Of a stretch of DNA of 64,000 nucleotides, positions 9,147-20,935 are shown piece after piece. The position numbers and the translations under genes are program-made. Source of the DNA: Hyphomicrobium sp. NDB2Meth4 (GTDB lineage Bacteria > Pseudomonadota > Alphaproteobacteria > Rhizobiales > Hyphomicrobiaceae); the NCBI RefSeq assembly GCF_900117445.1, contig NZ_FPEJ01000013.1, positions 744,001 to 808,000 on the forward strand, read 5' to 3'. The notes below the pieces were generated by a model, which was given only the letters and a program-made list of their open reading frames with translations, ran no database searches and was not told where the DNA came from. Each line of letters begins with the position of its first letter. Position 1 is the first letter of the stretch.

Positions 9147-9827
9147 TCAGGCGAACGCCGGCTCGGCAACCGTAACCGGTTGCTCGGGATACGCGAGCTG
9201 CTCGCGTGCCCGCCATTCGTTCGTCACGTAATTGATCACCAGCGACTTGCGCACGCCGTTGATCTTGCGCGGCTCGAACCCATGATAGCTAATGTTCGAT
9301 GGAACGAAGATCATTGCCGAGTTGGAAGCGAACGGCGAACGGCCGACCCACTTCTTGTCGTTGTCGTAGATGTCCGTACCGAGATCGGCATGCGTCGGAT
9401 CCGTCGACAGGTAAAGCAGGAACGTGAACGCCTTCACGCCGATGTCGGTATGCGGTTCCAGCCAGAAGCCGTCGACATCCTGCGCGAACTCGATGCGCAG
9501 ATATGTGCCACCGAGCTTCACACCAAAGATGCGTTCGATTTCTGCTGCGACGCGCGGATCCTGCAAAGCCGACGAAACCGATTCGGCGCACGCATGCTCG
9601 GCGCGATTGGCGACATCAAAATAATGGCGCGAGGCGTTGTGCAGCTCGCGCTTGCCCGACACACCGCCGAGATCAGCTGCGGATATCGGAAGCGACAAGA
9701 TCTCGTCGACCGTCGATTGCGGCAGACAGTCTCTGAGGAACCAATGGCGGTAAGGACTGCGCCCTTCCGTGGCCGTGTGGAAGCTTCTGAGTAACGACGC
9801 GGCGACTTCTTTAGCGGATGCGGACAT
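9147..9827 (-). CDS. 2-oxoglutarate/Fe(II)-dependent oxygenase family protein
   Basis: A 226-residue soluble protein. The double-stranded beta-helix core carries a likely iron triad: EPHTDIGVK supplies the HxD pair and SYHGFEPRKI the distal His. The Arg in INGVRKSLVINYVT fits the 2OG carboxylate-binding position. Surrounding text (FTFLLYLS, DLGTDIYDNDKKWVG) matches small bacterial 2OG-Fe(II) oxygenases often found near sugar or polysaccharide genes. ATG at 9827 has an AGGAG site and removes a non-conserved extension. The gene has its own terminator. Its promoter lies in 9828-9981, which includes an AT-rich stretch downstream of the ELM1 gene. The substrate is unknown. Confidence 0.8.
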   Translation of the reverse strand: MSASAKEVAASLLRSFHTATEGRSPYRHWFLRDCLPQSTVDEILSLPISAADLGGVSGKRELHNASRHYFDVANRAEHACAESVSSALQDPRVAAEIERIFGVKLGGTYLRIEFAQDVDGFWLEPHTDIGVKAFTFLLYLSTDPTHADLGTDIYDNDKKWVGRSPFASNSAMIFVPSNISYHGFEPRKINGVRKSLVINYVTNEWRAREQLAYPEQPVTVAEPAFA

Positions 9828-9981
9828 GAGAGTTGCGCTCCTGGTTCGCTGCAGTTCACCTCGCAATGCTGCTGCCAGTTACGCCGCGCTTCGTCACCTT
9901 ACCAATTGGTATTTCCGGTTATGCACGCAGTTCACAGTTGAAAAGCTCAGTTATGCACGGCCTTCTCAAAGCTTGCGGTAG

Positions 9982-10971
9982 TTACTTTTGAATAGTTTTG
10001 TAATGCGCCACAATTTGGCGCGCGATCGCCACTCCAGAGTTCAGCGGCGTGTATTTCCATTCTGCAAGATTGGAAAGCTGTTCAGGGAACGGTCGCGTAG
10101 CGCCGTGCCGTTCGAGCGCCTGATGAAAGCGCGTAAACTTTGCCGAGCCACCGTCAGGATGAAACACGTAGACGGGTTTGCCCGTCGCGCACGGCTCGCC
10201 GGTCATGTTGATGCTGTCGGCCGGCGCAAGGAATGCATCGGCGCATGCGAGAAAATGCGGATAAGGATTGTCGCCGGTCATGTCCCAGAACATTCCAGGG
10301 AAGCGCGAACTTGCGCGTCGCGCGCACTCCACCACTGCGGCTTCGCTCCGGCGCGATGGCGTGATCAGCAGGCTGGCGCCAGCTTCGCCCAACGCAACGA
10401 TGGCGCGCTCGAGCCTATCCAACGCGGCTGGTGAATACGTGTAGTCGCCATTCGAGCCACCCAGCATCACCGCCACACGCGGATAGGGAAGCGCTTCGAG
10501 AAACTGAGGAACTGTCTCGCGCAACTTAGCCAGCCGCTCTTCAGTGAACCCGTGTGGAGCCGTCAGCGACGTAATCACATTGTCGCCGCGCAGCTTGTCG
10601 TGCTCTGGAACCCAGAACAGATCAGCCGTCTTCAGTGAAACCTTCGGGTTCTGCAGAATAACCGTGAACGTAGCCGCTCCCGCGCGTCGCTTCAGTTCGC
10701 GAATATACGGCGTCGTCAGTCGCCCGATCGACATCGCCACATCCGGCCACGGTGGTGCGAAATCGCTTCCCGGCTCGCCGAAGCGCACACTCCGCGGCAC
10801 GCCGATCCATGGCGACAGCAGTTTGTGAATGCCCGAGGGGTTTATCCGCTTCACTGTGACGGCAAGACCGAGCGCATTCGCGATGCCCTGCGTCTGCACA
10901 TCGTTGCCCGCCTTGCCGTCGCTGATGATCCAGCAACTGCGGCCTTTCAGAGGATTGACCGGGCTCGTCAT
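9982..10971 (-). CDS. ELM1/DUF1022 family protein (paralogue 1)
   Basis: A 329-residue protein of the Mito_fiss_Elm1 (DUF1022) family, named for the plant mitochondrial fission factor ELM1. Visible family blocks are CWIISDGKAGNDVQTQGIA near the start, the PRVAVMLGGSNGDYTYS block, ITPSRRSEAAVVE, and a late DSINMTGEPCATGKPVYVF followed by GGSAKFTRFHQAL. The layout, with two Rossmann-like halves and a late NMTGE/GKPV block, resembles GT-B glycosyltransferases, but the bacterial function is not established. ATG at 10971 has a GGCGGAG site. It is the last gene of a unit with the CPBP gene and a second ELM1 paralogue. Replicate blocks show that it arose by duplication. Confidence 0.85.
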   Translation of the reverse strand: MTSPVNPLKGRSCWIISDGKAGNDVQTQGIANALGLAVTVKRINPSGIHKLLSPWIGVPRSVRFGEPGSDFAPPWPDVAMSIGRLTTPYIRELKRRAGAATFTVILQNPKVSLKTADLFWVPEHDKLRGDNVITSLTAPHGFTEERLAKLRETVPQFLEALPYPRVAVMLGGSNGDYTYSPAALDRLERAIVALGEAGASLLITPSRRSEAAVVECARRASSRFPGMFWDMTGDNPYPHFLACADAFLAPADSINMTGEPCATGKPVYVFHPDGGSAKFTRFHQALERHGATRPFPEQLSNLAEWKYTPLNSGVAIARQIVAHYKTIQK

Positions 10972-11058
10972 CGAAATAACTCCGCCTTCCGCGAAGACAC
11001 TCCTTACGGCGTCCGCACCGCGCGGCCAAGAACGCGCGCCCGTCAATGCACATCCCGC

Positions 11059-11793
11059 TCAACGCCAGGAAAGGATGCCGACGCCTGTAAAGAAGAAGCG
11101 CCCGATGCCGATTGTGAACACCAGCCAGCCCCACAGCGTGTGCTCGATGAAGACGGCCCAGAATGACCGCGCGATGGCATAGCGCCAAGCGAACAGCACG
11201 CCGATCGCCGCGCTGCCATAGATGGCGAGCGGCGTGCCGATCACGATGTGCCCCAGCCCGAACAATGCGCCGTTGAGCAAAATCGCCAGCCACCACGCGC
11301 GCCCGAACAGAAGCCCGTACCGATGAAAGAAGAACGTCCTGTAAACCAGTTCCTGCGCGATCACCGACATGAGCGGATAGAGCAGCATGATGCGCTGATA
11401 GGTTTCCGGGCGATTGCGCGGAAACTCGAGAAACAACGACGGCAGATATTCCGCAACGTACGTCGCGACGATCCCCCCGCCGATCGCAAACACCAGAAGG
11501 ATCGACCCGAGTTGAGCCAGCGAAAACCCACGCGTCAGTTCACGCCGTAGCGAGAACGTCCGGTCGATCAGCAGCACGATCAGGATGATCGCCAGAACGG
11601 GAATGAGCGCGATGAAAACCGGAATGCCTCCGTCATGCACGGCGGCATCGACCGCGAACGGTGCCGCAACGTAGAGCAGCGCCATCTCGATGATGCGCCA
11701 GGAACGCGCTCCGATCGTCAGATCGGGCAGCGAAAGAGTTCCGCCCGCGCACAGCATCGCCTCGTTGAGCCCCCCGGCCCCCTTTTGGTTCAT
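11059..11793 (-). CDS. CPBP (CAAX protease/bacteriocin-processing) family membrane protein
   Basis: A 244-residue inner-membrane protein with six to seven hydrophobic segments. The CPBP signature is present: SVIAQELVYRTFFFHRY (motif 1, normally EExxxR; here the first Glu is Gln), then LFGLGHIVIG (motif 2, FxxxH) and FIEHTLWGW (motif 3). Family members are intramembrane endopeptidases of the Rce1/Abi type. The Gln at the first Glu is worth noting because that position usually activates water. ATG at 11793 overlaps the stop of the upstream ELM1 gene by 4 bp (ATGA), so translation is coupled. Its place between two ELM1 paralogues suggests a shared envelope task, but this is inference. Confidence 0.8.
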   Translation of the reverse strand: MNQKGAGGLNEAMLCAGGTLSLPDLTIGARSWRIIEMALLYVAAPFAVDAAVHDGGIPVFIALIPVLAIILIVLLIDRTFSLRRELTRGFSLAQLGSILLVFAIGGGIVATYVAEYLPSLFLEFPRNRPETYQRIMLLYPLMSVIAQELVYRTFFFHRYGLLFGRAWWLAILLNGALFGLGHIVIGTPLAIYGSAAIGVLFAWRYAIARSFWAVFIEHTLWGWLVFTIGIGRFFFTGVGILSWR

Positions 11794-12797
11794 GGATGCA
11801 CGCAGCCGCGTGCCAGCCAACGTCGCTCGACTTCGCGCGCAATGGTCTCGGCCGCGTGCAGCGGCTCGTACGACCACGGCGGCAAGCGATCGACCCGCTC
11901 CGGAAGCTCACGTGTTGCCCCGTAGGCTTCGAGCGCGCGATGGAATCGCCGGAACTTCGCCGACCCGCCGGAAGGATGGAACACCAACACCGGCCGCCCT
12001 GTTGCCGCTGCCTCGCCGGTCATGTTCACGCTGTCGCCGGTGACGACGAACATGTCCGCGTGCGCGAGAAAATCCGGATAGGGATTGGGCCCGTCGCCAT
12101 CCCAGAGAATGCGCGGGAACCCCCGCGTCGCCGCTTCCGTCACATTGAACAGCCGATGATGCGTACGGCGCGACGGCGTGATCATGAAGCTGACGCCCAG
12201 CGCGCCCAACGAGGACAGGGAAGCAGCAAGACGCGCATCGTCGCTCGCTGTAAACTTGTAGCTCCCGTTGCGGCCGCCGAGTACCACGGCCACCCGCGGC
12301 CCCGGCAGTGCTGCAATCTCGTCCGGCATCGTACGCCGCAACGCTTCGATGCGCGCGGGCGTGAAACTGTGCGGCGACGTCAGCGTGACAATCACGTTCT
12401 CCCCGCGCAGACGATCGTGCTGGGGTACCCAGATTGCATCCGCCGCGCCTGTGCCAGCCCGCGTATCGAGCATCAGGATGGTGAATGTCGCCGGCGAGTG
12501 CCGCCGCAGCGCGCGCAAATAGGGAACGCTTGTGCGCCCTAAGGCGATGGCAACCTGCGGCCACGGTGGAGCGAACTCGGCCCCCGCCTCACCGAACCGC
12601 TCGCTCGCGGCCACCGGTCCCCACGGAGACAACAACTTGTAGATGCCCTTCGGCGCGATCGGCTTCAACGTGTAGGAGAGCCCGAGCGCATCCGCCAGCC
12701 CGCGCGTCTGCACGTCCATGCCCGCGGCACCGGTGGTGAGCAGCCAGGCGCTGCGGCCGGCGAGAGGGCGGAAATGGTCAACCGGTGCATGCATCAT
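11790..12797 (-). CDS. ELM1/DUF1022 family protein (paralogue 2)
   Basis: A 335-residue homologue of the protein at 9982-10971, with matching blocks: AWLLTTGAAGMDVQTRGLA, VWVPQHDRLRGENV-type text, PRVAVVLGGRNGSYKFT, ITPSRRTHHRLFN, GDSVNMTGEAAATGRPVLVF and GGSAKFRRFHRALEAYGAT. It heads the three-gene leftward unit. Start is ATG at 12797 or the next ATG at 12794; neither has a strong ribosome site. The promoter should lie in 12798-12982, shared with the divergent Lrp-type regulator. The function of bacterial ELM1 proteins is not established; the GT-B-like layout is suggestive only. Confidence 0.85.
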   Translation of the reverse strand: MMHAPVDHFRPLAGRSAWLLTTGAAGMDVQTRGLADALGLSYTLKPIAPKGIYKLLSPWGPVAASERFGEAGAEFAPPWPQVAIALGRTSVPYLRALRRHSPATFTILMLDTRAGTGAADAIWVPQHDRLRGENVIVTLTSPHSFTPARIEALRRTMPDEIAALPGPRVAVVLGGRNGSYKFTASDDARLAASLSSLGALGVSFMITPSRRTHHRLFNVTEAATRGFPRILWDGDGPNPYPDFLAHADMFVVTGDSVNMTGEAAATGRPVLVFHPSGGSAKFRRFHRALEAYGATRELPERVDRLPPWSYEPLHAAETIAREVERRWLARGCVHP

Positions 12798-12982
12798 ATG
12801 GATAGGATGGCACCATCAGACCGCAGGCTGTCCACCCCCAATAGAGCCGCAATGTAAAAGGCCAAGGTCAGCCGCTCCGGCGCTAGCCAAATTGGGCCGC
12901 TTGGTGCAACGTCCCTCGCCATGTCGGCTGCAATTTCGGGCGAGACCAGCGCCGACGGCAAATCCGTGGAGACTTGACCGCG

Positions 12983-13462
12983 ATGGCCGTGCGCCTGGAC
13001 CTCGTCGATTGGCGCATCCTCAAGGAGCTGCAGGCCGACGGCAGCCTCACCAACGTTGCGCTTGCCTCCCGCGTCGGCCTGTCGGCCCCGCCGTGCCTCC
13101 GGCGCGTCAGGGCCCTCGAGCAGGCTGGCCTGATCGCTGGCTATACCGTCCTGCTGGATGAAGCCGCGCTGGGCTTCGAGCTCACTGCCTTCGCCATGGT
13201 CGGGTTGCATAATCAGGCCGAGGCAGAGCTGCGCGCCTTCGAGAACCGCGTCCTCGCTTGGCCCATCGTGCGCGAGGCCTACATGCTCTCAGGCGAAAGC
13301 GACTACATGCTCAAGTGCGTCGCCAAGGATCTGCCCGCCTTCCAGGACTTCATTCTCGGCGATCTGACGGCAGCTCCCAACGTCGCCAGCGTGAAGACCT
13401 TCCTCACCATCCGCCGCGCCAAGCGCGAGCCCGGCGTGCCTATATCCGTACCCGAGAAGTGA
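12983..13462 (+). CDS. Lrp/AsnC family transcriptional regulator
   Basis: A 159-residue regulator. The N-terminal winged helix-turn-helix (LDLVDWRILKELQADGSLTNVALASRVGLS, about residues 4-33) is followed by the linker PPCLRRVRALEQAGLIAGYT and a C-terminal RAM (ACT-like) effector domain. Lrp-family proteins form octamers or hexadecamers and respond to amino acids. ATG at 12983 is chosen; an in-frame TTG at 12974 is possible, with a GGAG lying upstream of both. The gene is divergent from the ELM1/CPBP unit and may regulate it through the 185-bp intergenic region, but no operator could be picked out. Confidence in the family is high, in the target low. Confidence 0.92.
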   Translation: MAVRLDLVDWRILKELQADGSLTNVALASRVGLSAPPCLRRVRALEQAGLIAGYTVLLDEAALGFELTAFAMVGLHNQAEAELRAFENRVLAWPIVREAYMLSGESDYMLKCVAKDLPAFQDFILGDLTAAPNVASVKTFLTIRRAKREPGVPISVPEK

Positions 13463-13472
13463 ACTCGCCGGC

Positions 13473-13781
13473 TCAGCGGTGCCGGCGGCGATGCTTGTGA
13501 GTGCGGTGCTTATGTCGCCGGTCGGCGTAATAGTACCGCTGGCCCCGGTAGCCCTGGTGGCACACCGGACTGTTGGTACCGCTGAGGCAGCCGTAGCGCT
13601 CCAGCAGCTCCGTATCCCGCTCGCTAACAGGACCGCCCGCACGCGCGTTGGCCCGCGCATGCTCCAACTCTCCTGCTTCGACTAGTCCGCCGGCGGTAGC
13701 ATTGCCTGGCATCACGGCCAAACCACCCGCTCCCATAAGGATCAAGGCCAGCAGGGAACGCTGCGACAAGATCGACTGCAT
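13473..13781 (-). CDS. small secreted His/Arg-rich hypothetical protein
   Basis: A 102-residue protein with a signal peptide (hydrophobic LLALILMGAGGLAVM, cleavage probably near NATA-GG). A short mature domain has two cysteines (ERYGCLSGTNSPVCHQGY), probably a disulphide, and then a strongly basic tail rich in His, Arg and Lys. ATG at 13781 has a GGAG site. The gene converges on the Lrp-type regulator with a 10-bp gap. The pattern is common for small periplasmic or surface proteins of Hyphomicrobiales; the His-rich tail could bind metal or polyanions. No named family was recognised. Confidence 0.6.
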   Translation of the reverse strand: MQSILSQRSLLALILMGAGGLAVMPGNATAGGLVEAGELEHARANARAGGPVSERDTELLERYGCLSGTNSPVCHQGYRGQRYYYADRRHKHRTHKHRRRHR

Positions 13782-13925
13782 GGTTTCACACTCCAATCGC
13801 CCGGGCGAACACCCGCGCGGCCCGGTTCGTTCAACCGGCAACATTGGAGTTAGATATGCACCCGCACGCGGAAAACCAGCGGCTCCCGCGTGCCAAGGGT
13901 CTGCATCGTCTCCGGGTCGGAAGGG

Positions 13926-14399
13926 TTATTTCCACTCGATCTTCAGGACCTCGTAGGAACGCGGTCCCTTGGGCGTCGTCACCTCGGCGGTGTCACCCTT
14001 CGACTTGCCGATGAGCGCACGCGCGATCGGCGAGGAGATCGAGATCTTGCCGTCCTTCACGCTCGCCTCGAAGTCGCCGACGATCTTGTATTTGACCTTC
14101 TCGTCGGTGTCCTCGTCGACCAGCGTCACCGTGGCGCCGAACTTGACCGTATTGCCCGACAGCTTCGTCGTATCGATGACGTCGGCGCGGCCCAGCCGAT
14201 CCTCGAGATCGGCCACGCGCGCCTCGTTCAGGCCCTGCTGTTCCTTGGCAGCGTGATACTCTGCATTCTCGGAGAGATCGCCATGCGAGCGCGCCTCGGC
14301 GATGGCCTGAATGATACGGGGGCGTTCCTCCGATTTGAGACGATGCAGCTCCGCTTCAAGCGAGCGAAAGCCCTCGACAGTCATCGGGACCCGTTCCAT
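13926..14399 (-). CDS. greA: transcription elongation factor GreA
   Basis: A 157-residue GreA. The N-terminal coiled coil carries [28 protein letters not shown], with the acidic tip D-x-x-E-N that enters the RNA polymerase secondary channel and stimulates transcript cleavage. The C-terminal FKBP-like domain ends with [14 protein letters not shown] and [11 protein letters not shown] at 14399 has an AGGA site. The gene follows carB on the same strand, separated by a hairpin at 14477-14496. A second, divergent Gre-like protein is at 30375-30833. Confidence 0.96.
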   Translation of the reverse strand: MERVPMTVEGFRSLEAELHRLKSEERPRIIQAIAEARSHGDLSENAEYHAAKEQQGLNEARVADLEDRLGRADVIDTTKLSGNTVKFGATVTLVDEDTDEKVKYKIVGDFEASVKDGKISISSPIARALIGKSKGDTAEVTTPKGPRSYEVLKIEWK

Positions 14400-14476
14400 C
14401 GACATTCCTAACATCTCCCTACGGCCTGGCGGACAGGCCAGGACCACCAACACTCGTTGCTGCCAACGTGTGAAAT

Positions 14477-14496
14477 GGGCCGCCCTGAGGCGGCCC
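14477..14496 (-). terminator. probable carB terminator hairpin
   Basis: GGGCCGCC (14477-14484) and GGCGGCCC (14489-14496) form a perfect 8-bp stem with a CTGA loop, starting 6 bp after the carB stop. Only a short ATTTCA follows on the minus strand, so termination may be partial, with readthrough to greA. Confidence 0.6.
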
Positions 14497-14502
14497 GGAT
14501 GA

Positions 14503-17838
<3,336 letters not shown>

Positions 17839-17964
17839 GAGGCGGCCTTTTAAGTCATGGTCGGCGGCTTTGGCTATAGCCCAATTCACGCGAGCGCAAC
17901 TGTGCATGCACCGGCGCGGCACCAGTGCATGCAGGAAGAGCGGTCAGTCAGAGAGGCGCGAAGC

Positions 17965-18672
17965 TTATTTCTTCTCTTCCGGCTTGGCCTCCGCCGGCTT
18001 GTCGATAGGGGCTCCAGGGAATTTTGGCGCGTCGACCTTGATATCGATAGGATAGCTGTAGATCGCCTCGAACACCGGCTTCTCCAGCTTGTCGGCCCGC
18101 CCGAAGATGCTGCGGGCCGGCAGACCGGTAGTCGGATCGACGAAGATCACGCGCACCGGACGATCCGGCAGCTTGGGCTTTTCTGTCGCGCCCGGGCTCA
18201 GGTTCTGCGGGCCCGGCTCCTGGTTCTCACCGCGGTAGGCGAGATAGCTCTGGCCGTCTACAGGCTGCTTACCGAGGCAGTCGAACTCACCGAGCGAGCC
18301 TTCCTGATTCTCGCCCAGCGTCTCCTGCATCTGCGCCGCCATGGCATCGGCGACCTGCGGATGCAGCGGGTGCCAGTCCTCGCCTTCCATTCGGCTCCAG
18401 CCGTCGCGTCCGATCACGACCGTCTCCACCGGCTTGGGCTCCAGCGTCGAGGTGATCACTTGGCGCATCCGGTCGGGTAGCACGTAATCGACCGTCATGT
18501 TCACGAGACCCTGCTCCGACAGCATCTTGGTCTTCATGCGGAATCCGCTGGTCTTGCGCTGGCGGTCCAGAGCGGCGGCCACCTCGTCCTTGCAGTCTGC
18601 ATGAGCGGCGCTGCCAGCGGCGATCAACACGGTTACGGCCGTCAGCAAGCGGCACATCATCTGCTTCTTCAT
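17965..18672 (-). CDS. secreted LolA-like hypothetical protein (paralogue A)
   Basis: A 235-residue protein with a signal peptide (LLTAVTVLIAAGSAAHAD) and a mature domain of alternating strands. KTSGFRMKTKMLSEQGLVNMTVDYVLPDRMRQVI resembles the half-barrel of LolA/LppX-type lipid carriers. Later blocks are GEFDCLGKQPVDGQSYLAYRG and DPTTGLPARSIFG. Two Cys (start of mature part and FDCLG) may form a disulphide. The tail is Lys/Glu/Pro-rich. ATG at 18672 has a GAGGA site. It is a clear paralogue of the next gene upstream (18713-19348). Its role is unknown; the lipid-carrier comparison is structural inference. Confidence 0.7.
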   Translation of the reverse strand: MKKQMMCRLLTAVTVLIAAGSAAHADCKDEVAAALDRQRKTSGFRMKTKMLSEQGLVNMTVDYVLPDRMRQVITSTLEPKPVETVVIGRDGWSRMEGEDWHPLHPQVADAMAAQMQETLGENQEGSLGEFDCLGKQPVDGQSYLAYRGENQEPGPQNLSPGATEKPKLPDRPVRVIFVDPTTGLPARSIFGRADKLEKPVFEAIYSYPIDIKVDAPKFPGAPIDKPAEAKPEEKK

Positions 18673-18712
18673 CGTTCGTTTCCTCAACCAGGTACGCGCG
18701 CGATTATTGCGC

Positions 18713-19348
18713 TTATCTCATTTTCACCAGTGGTGCATTCGGATGGTCTTCGATCTCGAGGTGTTCGGGATAGTCGTAGACGCCCTTGAACACCACCTCG
18801 GTCGATGGCGCCTCGGCGGAGACGATATTCACCATCGGCAACCCGGTTTTCGGATCGACATAAACCGTGCGGTGGAGCGTCGGAGCGCCAGCCCCGGCGC
18901 CTGAGTCCGAGCGTTTCTCGACGCTCCGATAGGCGAGATAATCCTTGCCGTCGAGTTGAACCAGGCCGAGGCAGTCGAAATCGCCGACCTCCTTGGGTGG
19001 ATCGATCACTGCGGCCCGCACCTGCGCGATGATCGTCTGGGCAACGGCCGGCATCAGCTCTTCCCAGGCGCCGCCCTGGCGGCTGTAGGCGCGCGTCCCG
19101 TAAAGGACCGTTTCGAGCGGATCCTGGCTCGGCGCAATGATCGTCTGGTGCATGCGGTCCGGCGGCTGGTATTCGACGTTGATCTTCACCTGGCCGGATG
19201 GGCTCTTCATCTCCGAGGCCATGGTGAACGCCCGCGACGAACGCTGTTTGTTGAAGGCATCGGCCACCTCGCCGCGGCATTTGTCATCGGCCATCGCCGA
19301 GGCCGTAAGCAAGGCCGTGATGGCGCAGAAAATGGCGCACCGCTGCAT
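18713..19348 (-). CDS. secreted LolA-like hypothetical protein (paralogue B)
   Basis: A 211-residue protein with a signal peptide (FCAITALLTASAMADDK). Its mature part mirrors its neighbour: CRGEVADAFNKQRSSRAFTM against CKDEVAAALDRQRKTSGFRM, then YQPPDRMHQTI, GDFDCLGLVQLDGKDYLAYRS and VDPKTGLPMVNIV. The conserved 'QPPDRMHQ' phrase is seen in LolA-like periplasmic proteins. ATG at 19348 has a strong GGGAGGA site. The two genes are 40 bp apart and probably cotranscribed. They lie between carA and carB on the same strand. No partner outer-membrane lipoprotein gene is nearby. Confidence 0.7.
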   Translation of the reverse strand: MQRCAIFCAITALLTASAMADDKCRGEVADAFNKQRSSRAFTMASEMKSPSGQVKINVEYQPPDRMHQTIIAPSQDPLETVLYGTRAYSRQGGAWEELMPAVAQTIIAQVRAAVIDPPKEVGDFDCLGLVQLDGKDYLAYRSVEKRSDSGAGAGAPTLHRTVYVDPKTGLPMVNIVSAEAPSTEVVFKGVYDYPEHLEIEDHPNAPLVKMR

Positions 19349-19522
19349 GAATTCCTCCCTGGTCCGCCGTTGGGCTTATTGCCGTCGGCGCCGCTTGATT
19401 ACTGTGCCTCGGGAACTTTTTCCACGCAGGAGACACAATATTCCCGAAGAGGGTACACTATAACGTCGCCTGAACGGCCCGCGAGAGCCGTCAGCATTAA
19501 TGTTTTGTAGGGTTGCCTCGGC

Positions 19523-20719
19523 TCAGCCGGCCTTGCGGCGGCGCATCAATTCGACGAAACGGTCGAACAGGTAGTGGCTGTCCTGCGGCCCTGGCGAGGC
19601 CTCCGGATGGTACTGGACCGAGAAGATAGGCTTGTCCTTCACCTGCAAACCGCAGTTGGTCCCGTCGAACAGCGACACGTGCGTTTCCTCGACGTCGGTG
19701 GGCAATGTCGACCGGTCCACGGTAAAGCCATGGTTCATCGAGGTGATCTCCACCTTCTGCGTGGAGAAGTCCTTCACCGGATGGTTCGCGCCGTGATGGC
19801 CCTGGGCCATCTTGTGCGTCTTCGCGCCCAACGCCAGCGCCAGCATCTGGTGTCCGAGGCAAATGCCGAACACCGGCAAGCCCGATGATACGATCTTCTG
19901 AATTTCCGGAACCGCGTATTTGCCGGTGGCCGCCGGATCCCCCGGGCCATTCGACAGGAACACGCCGTCAGGCTTGCGCTCCAGGATGTCCGCGGCGCTC
20001 GTCGTTGCCGGCACGACCGTCACCTTGCAGCCAGCACTGGCGAGGCAGCGCAGGATGTTGCGCTTCAGGCCATAGTCGACGGCGACAACATGGAACGGCG
20101 CATCTTCGTTGCGGCCATACCCGGTGCCCCACACCCAGCGCGTCTCGTCCCACGAGTAGCTCTGACCGCTCGTGACATCCGGCACGAGGTCCATGCCATC
20201 GAGGCCCGGCCAAGCGGCTGCTTCCGCTTTCAGCTTGTCGATATCGAAGTTGCCCGAAGGGTCATGCGCGATGACGCCGTTCGGCATCCCCCTCTCGCGA
20301 ATGAGTACCGTCAGCGCTCGCGTATCGACGCCGGCGATCGCGATGATGCCGCGCGCCTTCAGCCAGCGATCGAGGTGCTCCGCCGAGCGGTAGTTCGATG
20401 GAGTGGTGATGTCGGCCCGAAGCACAGCCCCCCGCACGCCGGAGCGCGCCGCGAGGTTCGACGTCTCGGTGTCATCGTTATTGGCACCGACGTTGCCGAT
20501 GTGCGGGAACGTGAACGTGATGATCTGCCCTGCGTACGAGGGATCCGTCAGAATCTCCTGATACCCCGTCATCGCCGTGTTGAAACAAACCTCGCCGACG
20601 GCCGAGCCTGTGGCTCCAAGTCCCGTTCCGGAAATCACGGTGCCATCAGCCAGCACGAGGCGGGCGGTCAAGGGCGCATCGGCCCAGGGCAGCGGCGTAT
20701 CTGATTGCGGGGTCGTCAA
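19523..20719 (-). CDS. carA: carbamoyl phosphate synthase small subunit
   Basis: A 398-residue glutaminase subunit. The N-terminal CarA domain contains [20 protein letters not shown]. The C-terminal class I glutamine amidotransferase domain has the nucleophile Cys in FGICLGHQ (about residue 287) and the His/Glu pair in [10 protein letters not shown]. It hydrolyses glutamine and channels ammonia to CarB. No ATG exists in the N-terminal extension. TTG at 20719 has a GGAG site 7 nt upstream, whereas the more distal GTG at 20752 has none, so TTG is preferred. The gene is divergent from yqeY. It is separated from carB by the two LolA-like genes. Confidence 0.96.
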   Translation of the reverse strand: MTTPQSDTPLPWADAPLTARLVLADGTVISGTGLGATGSAVGEVCFNTAMTGYQEILTDPSYAGQIITFTFPHIGNVGANNDDTETSNLAARSGVRGAVLRADITTPSNYRSAEHLDRWLKARGIIAIAGVDTRALTVLIRERGMPNGVIAHDPSGNFDIDKLKAEAAAWPGLDGMDLVPDVTSGQSYSWDETRWVWGTGYGRNEDAPFHVVAVDYGLKRNILRCLASAGCKVTVVPATTSAADILERKPDGVFLSNGPGDPAATGKYAVPEIQKIVSSGLPVFGICLGHQMLALALGAKTHKMAQGHHGANHPVKDFSTQKVEITSMNHGFTVDRSTLPTDVEETHVSLFDGTNCGLQVKDKPIFSVQYHPEASPGPQDSHYLFDRFVELMRRRKAG

Positions 20720-20935
20720 TGGCGGCTCCGGCAGTCGCGTCTGATGCGGCACAACGGGCGCTGCCGTGCACCGGCCACACGCTGGGCGAAAGGGCGGAAT
20801 GCGGCCGGAACCTATGGTAAGGGCAACGCCCGGTCAACAGCGTGGCCTTGCGACCTGACGCGCCGCCAACAGGACGATCGCTTGCGCCCGGCGGGCGACG
20901 TGCCTAAACACGCCGACGAGCAATGGAGGCTTAAG

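Noticed and set aside
19480-19522. Terminator after carA
   Set aside because: Only a weak 5-bp repeat (ACGGC/GCCGT) without a T-run on the minus strand.
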